Shown: piece after piece, positions 1 to 8,584 of the stretch | Numbering within the stretch: position 1 is the first letter of the stretch | Layout: every line of letters begins with the position of its first letter | NCBI RefSeq assembly: GCF_002188635.1 | Contig: NZ_NINX01000029.1 | Location: 1-64,000 of the forward strand | From: Pigmentiphaga sp. NML030171 | Lineage (GTDB): Bacteria; Pseudomonadota; Gammaproteobacteria; Burkholderiales; Burkholderiaceae_B | DNA length: 64,000 nucleotides | Direction: 5' to 3' | Position numbers and translations under genes: made by a program | Notes under the pieces: generated by a model | What the model was told of the DNA's origin: nothing | Seen by the model: only the letters and a program-made list of their open reading frames with translations | Database searches by the model: none

Positions 1-1
1 C

Positions 2-160
2 GCCGCCCGAGCCGGCCAGCCGCCCGCCGTTGAAACCGCCAGCGCCGACGCTGCCGCCACGGCCGGCGCCCCCGCCAAGAAAGCGGCGCGCAAGACCGCC
101 CGCAAGACGCCCGCGCGCCCCCGCGCGCGCAAGACCGCGGCGAAGGCTCAGGAAGACTGA
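2..160 (+). CDS. C-terminal end of a protein with a basic Ala/Lys/Arg tail (5' end outside window)
   Basis: An open frame runs from the window edge to a TGA at 158-160. The 52 visible residues are almost only Ala, Lys, Arg, Pro and Thr, with repeats of the KKAARKTARKT type. This resembles the histone-H1-like tails found on several proteobacterial DNA- or granule-associated proteins. No folded domain is visible, so I cannot name the protein. Its last 13 bases overlap the 3' end of the convergent regulator gene that ends at 148. The frame has the strong GC-third-position bias of real genes here, so the coding call is fair but the identity is unknown. Confidence 0.6.
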   Translation, partial: AARAGQPPAVETASADAAATAGAPAKKAARKTARKTPARPRARKTAAKAQED

Positions 161-1248
161 GCGCCCGGCCGGCCGCCGAAGGCGCGCGCCAGCGTCAGCA
201 CTTCGCCGGTCGCCACCGGTTCATAGCCCGGCAGCGCCTCCAGGCGCCGTATGAAGCCGGGCGCCTTCAAGATGGCCAGCACGTCGTCCAGCCGCCGCGC
301 CTCCAGGGCCGACTGCTCCACCGCGAAGAAGTAGCGCTCGGTCACCAGCGGCACGAAGTCCAGTCCGAAGCGCCGGGCCGCGGTCTCGATGCCGAAGCCG
401 ACGTCGGCCATGCCGCTGGCGATGTAGGCGGCCACCGCCGCATGGGTGAACTCGGTGCTGTCGAAGCCGTTGATGGCCTGCTGCGGCACCTGGTCGCGCG
501 CCAGCATCAGCTCCAGCAGCATGCGCGTGCCCGAGCCGGCCTGCCGGTTGACGAAGCGCACGCCCGGCCGCGCGAGGTCGGCCAGCGTCCGGATGCGCTT
601 GGGATTGCCCGGCGCCACGCACAGCCCTTGCACGCGCAGCGCAAGCTGGACCAGCACGTGCTTGCGCGGATCCAGCCATTGCAGGTACTGGCGCACGGCG
701 TCCCGCTCGAAGGGGCCGATGGGCACGTGGAAACCGGCCAGGTCGCATTCGCCGCGCGCCAGCGCGGCCACGGCCTCGGTGCTGTTGCGGTAGCGCAGTT
801 CCACCGGCATCTGCGCGGTGTTGATCCAGTCCACCAGGGCCGCCACGGCGAAACCGTGGCTGGCGTACAGCCGCAGGGGTGAGCGTTCGGGCGCCACCGC
901 CTTGCGGATCTCCGCCTCGAGTTCCGAGGCCAGGCTGTCCAGCGTGGGCGACAGCCGGGCGCGGATGCGGTCCTCGGCCAGCAACAGGACCGTGCCCAGG
1001 TGGCTGAGCCGCGTACCCTTGCCCGGCCGCTTCTCCAGCAGCGGCGTGCCGAACAATTGCTCGGCGCTGCGCAGGAGCCCCCATACGTGGCGATAGGACA
1101 ACCCTTCCAGGCGGCCCGCCGCCGCGATCGAGCCCGACTCGCGGATGCTGGCCAGCAGGCGCAGCAGCAGGGACGTATCCACCGCGGAAGAGGCCTCGGC
1201 CCCCGTCCCCTGGACGTGCCAGCCGGGCTGGATCGCGATCTTGAACAT
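148..1248 (-). CDS. ModE-like HTH regulator with periplasmic-binding-type sensor domain
   Basis: The protein has 366 residues. An N-terminal winged helix of the ModE/LysR type (about residues 25-95, with SIAAAGRLEGLSYRHVWGLL as the recognition region) is followed by a domain resembling a solute-binding protein (about 120-340, with FVNRQAGSGTRMLLE and GMADVGFGIETAA motifs) of the PBP-like group often seen in molybdate-linked regulators. It is divergent from the molybdenum formate dehydrogenase genes, with 126 bases between the starts, so it probably controls them. Whether the ligand is molybdate, formate or something else cannot be read from sequence. The ATG at 1248 is the only good start. 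The 3' end overlaps the neighbouring convergent gene by 13 bases. Confidence 0.85.
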   Translation of the reverse strand: MFKIAIQPGWHVQGTGAEASSAVDTSLLLRLLASIRESGSIAAAGRLEGLSYRHVWGLLRSAEQLFGTPLLEKRPGKGTRLSHLGTVLLLAEDRIRARLSPTLDSLASELEAEIRKAVAPERSPLRLYASHGFAVAALVDWINTAQMPVELRYRNSTEAVAALARGECDLAGFHVPIGPFERDAVRQYLQWLDPRKHVLVQLALRVQGLCVAPGNPKRIRTLADLARPGVRFVNRQAGSGTRMLLELMLARDQVPQQAINGFDSTEFTHAAVAAYIASGMADVGFGIETAARRFGLDFVPLVTERYFFAVEQSALEARRLDDVLAILKAPGFIRRLEALPGYEPVATGEVLTLARAFGGRPGAQSS

Positions 1249-1260
1249 TTATGCAATCCT

Positions 1261-1321
1261 GAACATATTTTTCGACGGAAATTTCTTTGTTAGAGTGGGT
1301 CGCGTAGCAAGACATATGTTC
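1261..1321. promoter_or_regulatory. Candidate operator: inverted GAACATAT/ATATGTTC between regulator and fds genes
   Basis: GAACATAT at 1261-1268 and its exact inverted copy ATATGTTC at 1314-1321 bracket the shared regulatory region. The right arm is itself part of a near-palindrome (GACATATGTTC, 1311-1321). The region is AT-rich in a GC-rich genome and lies between divergent genes, as expected for a regulator binding site with looping. The site assignment is inference; no clear -35/-10 pair was found for the fds genes. Confidence 0.45.
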
Positions 1322-1374
1322 TGAATTTCATATATTAGCCGTTTCCTCCTTCGCGACGCACGGCACGGAACCCC

Positions 1375-3111
1375 ATGGACCAGAAAGTCATTCCCATCGT
1401 CGCGGCGGCGCCCACGCGCGAACGCAGGCGCCAGCAACCCAAGGGCCGGCGCGTCGATCCCGCCGCGCTGGCCGAGGTGCGTGCGCTGTTGGGGGACGCG
1501 CCGCGCCGGCGCGACCTGCTGATCGAACACCTGCATCGCATCAACGACCGCTACGGCCAGCTCGGCACCCGCCACCTGGCGGCGCTGGCGCAGGAACTGC
1601 GCATGGCGCAGGCCGAGGTCTATGAAGTGGCCTCCTTCTACCACCACTTCGACGTGGTGCGCGACGACGGCCAGGCCGAATCCGGCACCGCGCCGCTGGC
1701 CGTGCGGGTGTGCGGCAGCCTGTCCTGCGAACTGTCGGGCGCCGGACCGCTGATCGAGCGTCTGCGGCAAGTGCTGGGCGCCGGCGTGCGGGTCGTGCCC
1801 GCCCCCTGTCTGGGGCGCTGCGAACAAGCACCCGTGGCGATGGTGGGCCAGCGCCCCATTTCCTGTGCAACGGCGGATACGGTGCAGGCAGCCGTCGCGA
1901 GCGGCGACACCCGCGACGTGCCGGGCGCCTACATCGACTACGCCGGCTACGTCGCACAGGGCGGCTACCGCGTGCTGCGCGAATGCGCGTCCGGACAGCG
2001 CGACGTGGAGTCCGTGCTCAAGGCCATGGAAGATTCGGGCCTGCGCGGCCTGGGCGGCGCGGGCTTCCCGGCCGGCCGCAAATGGCGCGCGGTGCGCGCG
2101 GAACCCGCGCCGCGCCTGATGGCGGTCAACGTGGACGAAGGCGAGCCCGGTACCTTCAAGGATCGCTACTATCTCGAGCGCGATCCGCATCGCCACCTGG
2201 AGGGCCTGTTGATCGCGGCCTGGGCCGTCGAGGCGCAGGCCGTCTACATCTACCTGCGCGACGAATACCACGGCTGCCGCGCCATCCTGCAGGCGGAGCT
2301 GGACCGCCTGCGCGCCGATCCGCCCGTTTCCGGCCTGCCCCGCATCGAATTGCGGCGAGGCGCCGGTGCCTACATCTGCGGCGAGGAATCGGCCATGATC
2401 GAATCGATCGAAGGCAAGCGCGGCATGCCCAGGCTGCGCCCGCCCTATGTCGCGCAGGTCGGACTGTTCGGCCGTCCCACGCTCGAGCACAACTTCGAGA
2501 CGCTGCACTGGGTCCGGGACATCCTGGAACGCGGCGGCGCCTGGTTCGCCTCGCAGGGCCGGCGCGGGCGCAAGGGCCTGCGCTCGTTCTCGGTATCGGG
2601 ACGCGTGCGCCAACCCGGCGTCCATCTGGCACCGGCCGGCATCACCATCCAGGAACTGATCGACGAATACTGCGGCGGCATGCAGGACGGCCACGAGTTC
2701 TACGCCTACCTGCCGGGCGGCGCGTCGGGCGGCATCCTGCCGGCATCGATGAACGACATCCCGCTGGATTTCGACACGCTGCAACCCTACGGCTGCTTCA
2801 TCGGCTCGGCGGCGGTCATGGTCCTGTCCCATCGAGACACCGCCGTGGGCGCGGCGCGCAACATGATGGCGTTCTTCAAGGACGAATCCTGTGGCCAGTG
2901 CACGCCCTGCCGCGTGGGCACGGCCAAGGCGCTGGAGCTGATCCGCCAGCCCGAGTGGGACATCCCGCTGCTGGAGGAGTTGTCCGCCGTCATGCGCGAT
3001 GCCTCGATATGCGGACTGGGCCAGGCCGCCCCCAATCCGGTCGATTGCGTCATCAAGTATTTTCCTGGAGAACTCGGCTCCGGGTCGTCCGGCCGTGCCA
3101 CGGGTAACTGA
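1375..3111 (+). CDS. fdsB: NAD-dependent formate dehydrogenase, fused gamma-beta (NuoE-NuoF-like) subunit
   Basis: The product has 578 residues. Residues 1-165 match the NuoE/FdsG [2Fe-2S] thioredoxin-like domain, with ligands in CGSLSC (Cys113, Cys118) and CLGRC (Cys145, Cys149). The rest matches NuoF/FdsB: an FMN and NADH site (GLGGAGFPAGRKW, 225-237; GAYICGEESAMIESIEGKR) and a C-terminal [4Fe-4S] site (CGQCTPC at 506-512, last Cys at 546). The subunit passes electrons from the molybdenum subunit to NAD+ in the cytoplasm. In Cupriavidus FdsG and FdsB are separate proteins; here they are one chain. The stop is followed after one base by fdsA, so the two genes form an operon. An ORF start at 1375 gives a complete NuoE domain. 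Confidence 0.93.
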   Translation: MDQKVIPIVAAAPTRERRRQQPKGRRVDPAALAEVRALLGDAPRRRDLLIEHLHRINDRYGQLGTRHLAALAQELRMAQAEVYEVASFYHHFDVVRDDGQAESGTAPLAVRVCGSLSCELSGAGPLIERLRQVLGAGVRVVPAPCLGRCEQAPVAMVGQRPISCATADTVQAAVASGDTRDVPGAYIDYAGYVAQGGYRVLRECASGQRDVESVLKAMEDSGLRGLGGAGFPAGRKWRAVRAEPAPRLMAVNVDEGEPGTFKDRYYLERDPHRHLEGLLIAAWAVEAQAVYIYLRDEYHGCRAILQAELDRLRADPPVSGLPRIELRRGAGAYICGEESAMIESIEGKRGMPRLRPPYVAQVGLFGRPTLEHNFETLHWVRDILERGGAWFASQGRRGRKGLRSFSVSGRVRQPGVHLAPAGITIQELIDEYCGGMQDGHEFYAYLPGGASGGILPASMNDIPLDFDTLQPYGCFIGSAAVMVLSHRDTAVGAARNMMAFFKDESCGQCTPCRVGTAKALELIRQPEWDIPLLEELSAVMRDASICGLGQAAPNPVDCVIKYFPGELGSGSSGRATGN

Positions 3112-3112
3112 C

Positions 3113-5923
3113 ATGAATGCCATCAATCGCCGCGAGCTCGGCCTCTCTGCCGTCACCGTGAACTTCCGCCTGAACGGGCAGGAAGTCAGCGCCGCCGACA
3201 ACGAAACCCTGATCCAGGTGGCCGACCGCCTGGGCATCGAGATTCCCCGCCTGTGCCATGCCGACGGACTGGAGCCGGCCGGCAACTGCCGCTCGTGCGT
3301 GGTCGAGATCGCCGGCGAGCGCGTGCTGGCGCCGTCGTGCTGCCGCACGCCGCGCGAGGGCATGGAGGTCACGACCGACAGCGAACGCGCCGTGCGCGCG
3401 CAGAAGATGGTGCTCGAGCTGTTGCAGGCCGACATGCCCGAGACCTCGTACACGCGGAACAACGAAGTCGATCTCTGGGCGCGCAAGCTGGGCGTGGGCA
3501 AGCCGCGCTTCGCGCCGCGCGCGCCGGTGGCCGCCGACACCTCGCACCCGGCCATCGCCGTCAACCTGGACGCCTGCATCCAGTGCACGCGCTGCCTGCG
3601 GGCCTGCCGCGACGAGCAGGTCAACGACGTGATCGGGCTGGCCCATCGCGGCGACCATGCCAGGATCGTGTTCGACATGGACGACGCCATGGGCGCTTCC
3701 ACATGCGTGGCCTGCGGCGAATGCGTGCAGGCCTGTCCCACCGGCGCGCTGATGCCCGCGCGCGAGGTGGCGCTGCAAGTGCCGGACAAGGCGGTCGAAT
3801 CGGTCTGCCCCTATTGCGGCGTGGGCTGCCAGCTGACCTACCACGTCAAGGACAACCGCATCCTGTACGTCGAGGGCCGCGACGGTCCGGCCAACCACGA
3901 GCGCCTGTGCGTGAAAGGCCGCTACGGCTTCGACTACGCCCACCACCCCCACCGCCTGACCCGCCCGCTGATCCGCCGCGCGGACGCGCCCAAGCGCGGC
4001 GACGCCGTGATGGATCCGGACCGCGTCATGGAGGTGTTCCGCGAAGCGACGTGGGACGAGGCGCTGGACCTGGTGGGCGAGCGGCTGCGCACGATCCGCG
4101 ACACGCACGGCAAGCGCGCGCTGGCCGGCTTCGGCTCGGCCAAGGGCAGCAACGAGGAAGCCTATCTGTTCCAGAAGCTGGTGCGCACGGGCTTCGGCAG
4201 CAACAACGTCGATCACTGCACGCGGTTGTGCCATGCCTCGTCGGTGGCGGCACTGCTGGAAGGCATAGGCTCGGGCGCGGTGTCCAATCCGGTGATGGAC
4301 GTGGGCAAGGCCGAGGTGGTGATCGTGATCGGCGCCAACCCCACGGTCAACCATCCGGTGGCGGCGAGCTGGATCAAGAACGCGGTGAAGAACGGCACCA
4401 AGCTCATCGTGGCCGACCCGCGCCGCTCGGACCTGGCCCGGCTGGCGCACCGCTTCCTGCAGTTCAAGCCGGACACCGACGTGGCGATGCTGAACGCGAT
4501 GATGCACGTGATCGTCCATGAAGGCCTGGTCGACGAAGACTTCATCGCCGGCCGCACCATCGGCTACGACGAACTGCGCAGGAACGTGGAAGGCTACAGC
4601 CCCGAGAGCATGGCGCCCATCTGCGGCATCGACGCGGACACGCTGCGCGAGGTCGCGCGGCTGTACGCCACCTCCAAGGGCTCGATGATCCTGTGGGGCA
4701 TGGGCGTATCGCAGCACGTGCACGGCACGGACAACGCGCGCTGCCTGATCGCGCTGGCGCTGATGACCGGGCAGATCGGCCGCCCCGGCACCGGCCTGCA
4801 TCCGCTGCGCGGCCAGAACAACGTGCAGGGCGCGTCGGACGCGGGACTGATTCCGATGATGTATCCGGACTACCAGCGCGTGGACAACGCCGCCGCGCGC
4901 CAGAAGTTCGAACAGTTGTGGGGCATGCCGCTGGATCCGCAGCCGGGGCTGACGGTGGTGGAGGTGATGCACGCGATCAGGGCCGGCACGGTGCGGGGCA
5001 TGTACATCATGGGAGAAAACCCGGCGATGTCGGACCCCGACGCCAACCACGCGCGCGAGGCGCTGGCGGCACTGGACCATCTTGTCGTGCAGGATATCTT
5101 CCTGACCGAGACGGCCTACCTGGCCGACGTCATCCTGCCCGCCTCGGCTTTTCCGGAAAAGACCGGCACGTTCACCAATACCGACCGGCTGGTGCAGATG
5201 GGCCGGCAGGCCCTGGATCCGCCGGGCGACGCGCGCCAGGACCTGTGGATCATCCAGCAGATCGCGGCGCGCATGGGGCTGGACTGGCACTACCGCGACG
5301 TGTCCGAGGTGTTCGACGAGATGCGCCATTCGATGCCGAGCATAGGCGGCATCACCTGGGAGCGCCTGCAGGCGGAGCATGCGGTGACGTATCCCTGCCT
5401 GGCGGAGGGCGATGCCGGAGACCCTGTCGTGTTCACGACCACGTTCCCGACCGAGACGGGCCGCGCGCGTTTCGTGCCTGCCGACATCATTCCGGCGAAC
5501 GAGCGGCCGGACGGAGAGTATCCGCGGGTATTGATCACGGGGCGGCAGCTGGAGCACTGGCACACGGGCAGCATGACGCGGCGGGCATCGGTGCTGGATG
5601 CGATCGAGCCGGATCCGGTGGCGTTGGTGCATCCGCTGGATCTGGAAGAGATCGGGGTGCGGCCGGGAGACGTGATCACGCTGGAGTCGCGGCGCGGAGA
5701 GGTGTCGCTGTATGCGCGGGCGGAGGAAGGCACGCCGCGGGGAGCGGTGTTCGTGCCGTTCTGTTATTACGAGGCGGCGATCAACAAGCTGACGAACGCC
5801 GCGCTGGATCCGTTCGGGAAGATTCCGGAGTTCAAGTATTGCGCGGTACGGATCCGGGCGGGAGGGACGGAGCCGGTGCAGAGCAGTTATGGGGGTGGGC
5901 AGATACTGGGGTTGGGCGCTTGA
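3113..5923 (+). CDS. fdsA: NAD-dependent formate dehydrogenase, molybdenum alpha subunit
   Basis: The 936-residue product oxidises formate to CO2 at a molybdopterin centre. In order it shows a [2Fe-2S] ferredoxin domain (Cys48, 59, 62 and 76 or 77), a His-Cys cluster domain, two [4Fe-4S] motifs (from Cys155 and Cys198), a fourth cluster at CPYCGVGC (Cys232 onward), and the large molybdopterin domain. The active-site pair in CTRLCHASS is Cys373-His374, the Cys-His pair of formate dehydrogenases of this class. The frame stays open upstream to 2999, but that part overlaps fdsB. ATG 3113 starts right before a ferredoxin fold and sits one base after the fdsB stop. No fdsC (FdhD-like) or fdsD follows: the next gene is convergent four bases away. 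Confidence 0.95.
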   Translation: MNAINRRELGLSAVTVNFRLNGQEVSAADNETLIQVADRLGIEIPRLCHADGLEPAGNCRSCVVEIAGERVLAPSCCRTPREGMEVTTDSERAVRAQKMVLELLQADMPETSYTRNNEVDLWARKLGVGKPRFAPRAPVAADTSHPAIAVNLDACIQCTRCLRACRDEQVNDVIGLAHRGDHARIVFDMDDAMGASTCVACGECVQACPTGALMPAREVALQVPDKAVESVCPYCGVGCQLTYHVKDNRILYVEGRDGPANHERLCVKGRYGFDYAHHPHRLTRPLIRRADAPKRGDAVMDPDRVMEVFREATWDEALDLVGERLRTIRDTHGKRALAGFGSAKGSNEEAYLFQKLVRTGFGSNNVDHCTRLCHASSVAALLEGIGSGAVSNPVMDVGKAEVVIVIGANPTVNHPVAASWIKNAVKNGTKLIVADPRRSDLARLAHRFLQFKPDTDVAMLNAMMHVIVHEGLVDEDFIAGRTIGYDELRRNVEGYSPESMAPICGIDADTLREVARLYATSKGSMILWGMGVSQHVHGTDNARCLIALALMTGQIGRPGTGLHPLRGQNNVQGASDAGLIPMMYPDYQRVDNAAARQKFEQLWGMPLDPQPGLTVVEVMHAIRAGTVRGMYIMGENPAMSDPDANHAREALAALDHLVVQDIFLTETAYLADVILPASAFPEKTGTFTNTDRLVQMGRQALDPPGDARQDLWIIQQIAARMGLDWHYRDVSEVFDEMRHSMPSIGGITWERLQAEHAVTYPCLAEGDAGDPVVFTTTFPTETGRARFVPADIIPANERPDGEYPRVLITGRQLEHWHTGSMTRRASVLDAIEPDPVALVHPLDLEEIGVRPGDVITLESRRGEVSLYARAEEGTPRGAVFVPFCYYEAAINKLTNAALDPFGKIPEFKYCAVRIRAGGTEPVQSSYGGGQILGLGA

Positions 5924-5927
5924 GCCG

Positions 5928-7385
5928 TCACAGCGGGTTGCTGTCCTGGTAGATGATCTTCGACTCCGTGAAGTCGTTCAACGCCTCATGTCCATGCAGG
6001 CGCCCCAGCCCGCTGTGGCGATAGCCGCCGGTTTCCGCTTCGGCCATCAGCTTGTTGTGATCGTTGATCCAGACCGTGCCCCGGCGCAGCTTGCGGGCGA
6101 CGCGTTGGGCGCGGGCGCCGTCGCGGGTCCAGACGCTGGAGGACAGGCCGTAGACGGTGTGGTTGGCGCGGGCGATGGCTTCGGCCTCGTCGTGGAATTT
6201 TTCCAGGACGACGAAGGGGCCGAAGATTTCCTGTTGGACGAAGAAGGCGCTGGTGTCGCCGTGGGCCACCAGCGACGGGGTCAGGAAGGCGCCGTGGGGA
6301 TGCTGGCTGTCCAGCGTGGAGCCTTCCAGCAGCACTTCGTCGGCTTCGCTCATGGCGCGGTGGACCTGGGACAGGACGCGGTCGCGCGAGGCGCGGTCGA
6401 TCAGGGGGCCGAGGTGGTGGCCGGGCAGCCAACCGGGGCCGGTTTTCAGGGCGGCCAGGGCGTCGCGCAGGTGGGTGCGGGCGGCGTCGTAGGCGTTGGC
6501 ATGGACCAGCACGCGGCGCGCGGCGGTGCATTGCTGGCCGGAGATGATGGTGGCGGCGTCGGCGATCTTGCGCATGACGTCGGGGATGGGGGCGTCGTCG
6601 AAGACAATGCAGCTGGCCTTGTCGCCCAGCTCCAGCGACAGCTTCTTCATCGTGGGCGCGGCCGAGGCGTAGATGCGCTGGCCGGTTTCGTTCGAGCCGG
6701 TGAAGCTGATGACGTCGACGTCGTCGGACTGGCAGATCAGTTGCGAGAGTTCGGTGCCGTCCTCGACCACCATGTTGACGACGCCCGGCGGCAGGCCCGG
6801 GATCCTGATCAGTTCCTTGAGCATCTCGCAAGTGACGAGCGCGGTCTGCCAGGCGGGCTTGATCACCGTCGTGCATCCCGCCGCCAGCGCGGGGGCCAGG
6901 CTGCGCACCAGCAGCAGCGCCGGGGCGTTCCAGGGCACGATGATGCCGGCCACGCCGGCGGGTTCGCGCAGCATGGTCGAGAACACGCCGGGGCTGACTT
7001 CCTGCGCGTTGCCGGCGATATAGCGAGCCAGGCCGGCGTAGTAGTTGATCTCGGAAATGGCGCCATGCATTTCGCCGGTGGATTGGGCGATGACCTTGCC
7101 GTTCTCCATCGTCAGCAGCATCGCCAGTTCCTGGGCGCGCGGAGCGAGGTTGCGCGCCCATTGCAGCAGCACGTCCTGCCGCAGGCGGGGGGAGTTGGCC
7201 CAGGCCGATTCCTCGAAGGCCTGGCGGGCCGCGCCGATGGCGGCGCGCGCGGCCGCGGCGTCGGCCGTGGCGACGGTGCCGACGGTCTCGCCGTTGGCCG
7301 GGTTGATGTTGTCCAGGATCGGCGCCGCGCCGGACTCCTGCAGGGCGCCGGCGATGATCAGGCCGGAATGGTGTCGGGTCGTCAT
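5928..7385 (-). CDS. NAD(P)-dependent aldehyde dehydrogenase
   Basis: This 485-residue protein is of the ALDH superfamily, with the Rossmann part (IIVPWNAPALLL; FTGSNETGQRI), the general-base Glu in LSLELGDKAS, the nucleophile Cys in SGQQCTAARRV, and the C-terminal EIFGPFVVL motif. It would oxidise an aldehyde to the acid. The ATG at 7385 overlaps the stop of the hydroxyacid dehydrogenase gene in an ATGA, so the two are translationally coupled. An open frame extends upstream inside that gene, but the family N-terminus fits ATG 7385. In the context of the gene cluster, a benzaldehyde-type dehydrogenase role (last step of a mandelate-like path) is plausible. The exact substrate is not known. 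Confidence 0.9.
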   Translation of the reverse strand: MTTRHHSGLIIAGALQESGAAPILDNINPANGETVGTVATADAAAARAAIGAARQAFEESAWANSPRLRQDVLLQWARNLAPRAQELAMLLTMENGKVIAQSTGEMHGAISEINYYAGLARYIAGNAQEVSPGVFSTMLREPAGVAGIIVPWNAPALLLVRSLAPALAAGCTTVIKPAWQTALVTCEMLKELIRIPGLPPGVVNMVVEDGTELSQLICQSDDVDVISFTGSNETGQRIYASAAPTMKKLSLELGDKASCIVFDDAPIPDVMRKIADAATIISGQQCTAARRVLVHANAYDAARTHLRDALAALKTGPGWLPGHHLGPLIDRASRDRVLSQVHRAMSEADEVLLEGSTLDSQHPHGAFLTPSLVAHGDTSAFFVQQEIFGPFVVLEKFHDEAEAIARANHTVYGLSSSVWTRDGARAQRVARKLRRGTVWINDHNKLMAEAETGGYRHSGLGRLHGHEALNDFTESKIIYQDSNPL

Positions 7386-8575
7386 GATTGCTCCATAGGG
7401 GACACGGCCGCGGTCGGCGGCTCGAAAGAGGAAATCGGCCGCGATCCGTGCGCGAGACACGAGGCGTCGAGATCGCGGATGTCGGCGCGGCCGATCAGCG
7501 CCAGGTCGCGGTCCAGTTCGGCATGCAGCAGGCCGATCGCCCGCCGCACCGCTGCGGTGGCGCCCACGGATGCCGCGTACAGGAATGGCCGGCCGATCAG
7601 CACGAAGTCCGCGCCCAGGGCCAGCGCCTTGATGATGTCGGTGCCGCGCCGGAAACCGCCGTCCACGATCAGCTTGGCGCCGCCGCGCAGCGCGGCGATC
7701 CGGGGCAGCATGCGCAAGGGGGACACCGCGCCGTCCAGTTGCCTGCCGCCGTGGTTGGACAGGATCATGCCGTCCACGCCGGCGTCCAGCGCGATGCGGG
7801 CGTCGTCCTCTTGAAGAATGCCCTTGACCAGCAGCCTGCCCCGCCACCGGCGCCGGATGTAACGCAAGTGGTCCCAGGTCAGGCGGTCGCGGCCGACGCG
7901 GAACCCTGGGCTGGGCGGTGCCACGATCGGTCCTCCACGGTCAGCGCCGAAGTTCTCGAAGCGCGGGATGCCGCCGTTCAGGAGCGTACGCAGCACCACG
8001 CTCGCCATCCAGCGGGGATGCGCCAGCACGTCGCCCAGCAACCGCGGGCCAGGCGTGACCGGGATGCCGAATCCTCGCCGCAGGTCGTTCTCGCGGTTCG
8101 CCGCGACGGGCACGTCTGCGGTCACGACCAGCACTTCGATACCGGCACGTTCCACGCGCTGGAGCAGACTGTCTATCCGCCCCGGGTCCGCTGGCAGATA
8201 AGCCTGGTACCACGCCCCGGGCGACCGCGCTGCGATGGTTTCCAGCGGCACGGACGAGGCCGCGCTCAGCACGAACGGGACCTGTTGCGCGGCGGCCGCC
8301 TCGGCCAGGGCCAGGTCCGCCTGGAACGCGAACAGGGCCGCGCCGCCCATGGGCGCGATGCCGAAGGGCGCACTGTACTCGCGGCCCCACAGCTGGCAGC
8401 GCGTGGACCGGGTTCCGACATCGACCAAGACGCGGGGCACCAGTTCCAGCCGGGACAAGGCCTCGGCATTGGCGCGCAGCGAACGCTCGTCCTCGGCGCC
8501 GTGTGCGGCGAAGCCGTAGATGCTGCGTGGCAGCCTTTTCCTGGCCTCGCGTTCGAAGTCGGCAAGCGCAAGCAT
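7382..8575 (-). CDS. FMN-dependent 2-hydroxyacid dehydrogenase/oxidase (lactate/mandelate dehydrogenase family)
   Basis: The 397-residue product has the beta-alpha barrel of the LldD/MdlB/glycolate oxidase family. The catalytic His and Arg lie in ILSNHGGRQLDGAVSP, the substrate Tyr region in SIYGFAAHGAED near the N-terminus, and the FMN phosphate site in DGGFRRGTDIIKALALGA with GRPFLYA. It oxidises a 2-hydroxy acid to the 2-oxo acid. Its stop overlaps the aldehyde dehydrogenase start by four bases. Neighbouring genes for a ThDP decarboxylase and an enolase-superfamily enzyme suggest a mandelate-like substrate, but L-lactate-like acids cannot be excluded from sequence alone. Confidence 0.88.
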   Translation of the reverse strand: MLALADFEREARKRLPRSIYGFAAHGAEDERSLRANAEALSRLELVPRVLVDVGTRSTRCQLWGREYSAPFGIAPMGGAALFAFQADLALAEAAAAQQVPFVLSAASSVPLETIAARSPGAWYQAYLPADPGRIDSLLQRVERAGIEVLVVTADVPVAANRENDLRRGFGIPVTPGPRLLGDVLAHPRWMASVVLRTLLNGGIPRFENFGADRGGPIVAPPSPGFRVGRDRLTWDHLRYIRRRWRGRLLVKGILQEDDARIALDAGVDGMILSNHGGRQLDGAVSPLRMLPRIAALRGGAKLIVDGGFRRGTDIIKALALGADFVLIGRPFLYAASVGATAAVRRAIGLLHAELDRDLALIGRADIRDLDASCLAHGSRPISSFEPPTAAVSPMEQS

Positions 8576-8584
8576 CGGGCCGCC

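Noticed and set aside
24-254. Arg/Pro-rich open frame at the left edge
   Set aside because: It runs out of frame with the coding-biased partial gene and over the 3' end of the regulator; the composition is that of a GC-rich shadow.
1249-3789. Very long open frame antisense to the formate dehydrogenase genes
   Set aside because: GC-rich genes often leave long antisense frames. The sense strand carries clear cofactor motifs, and the antisense product has none.
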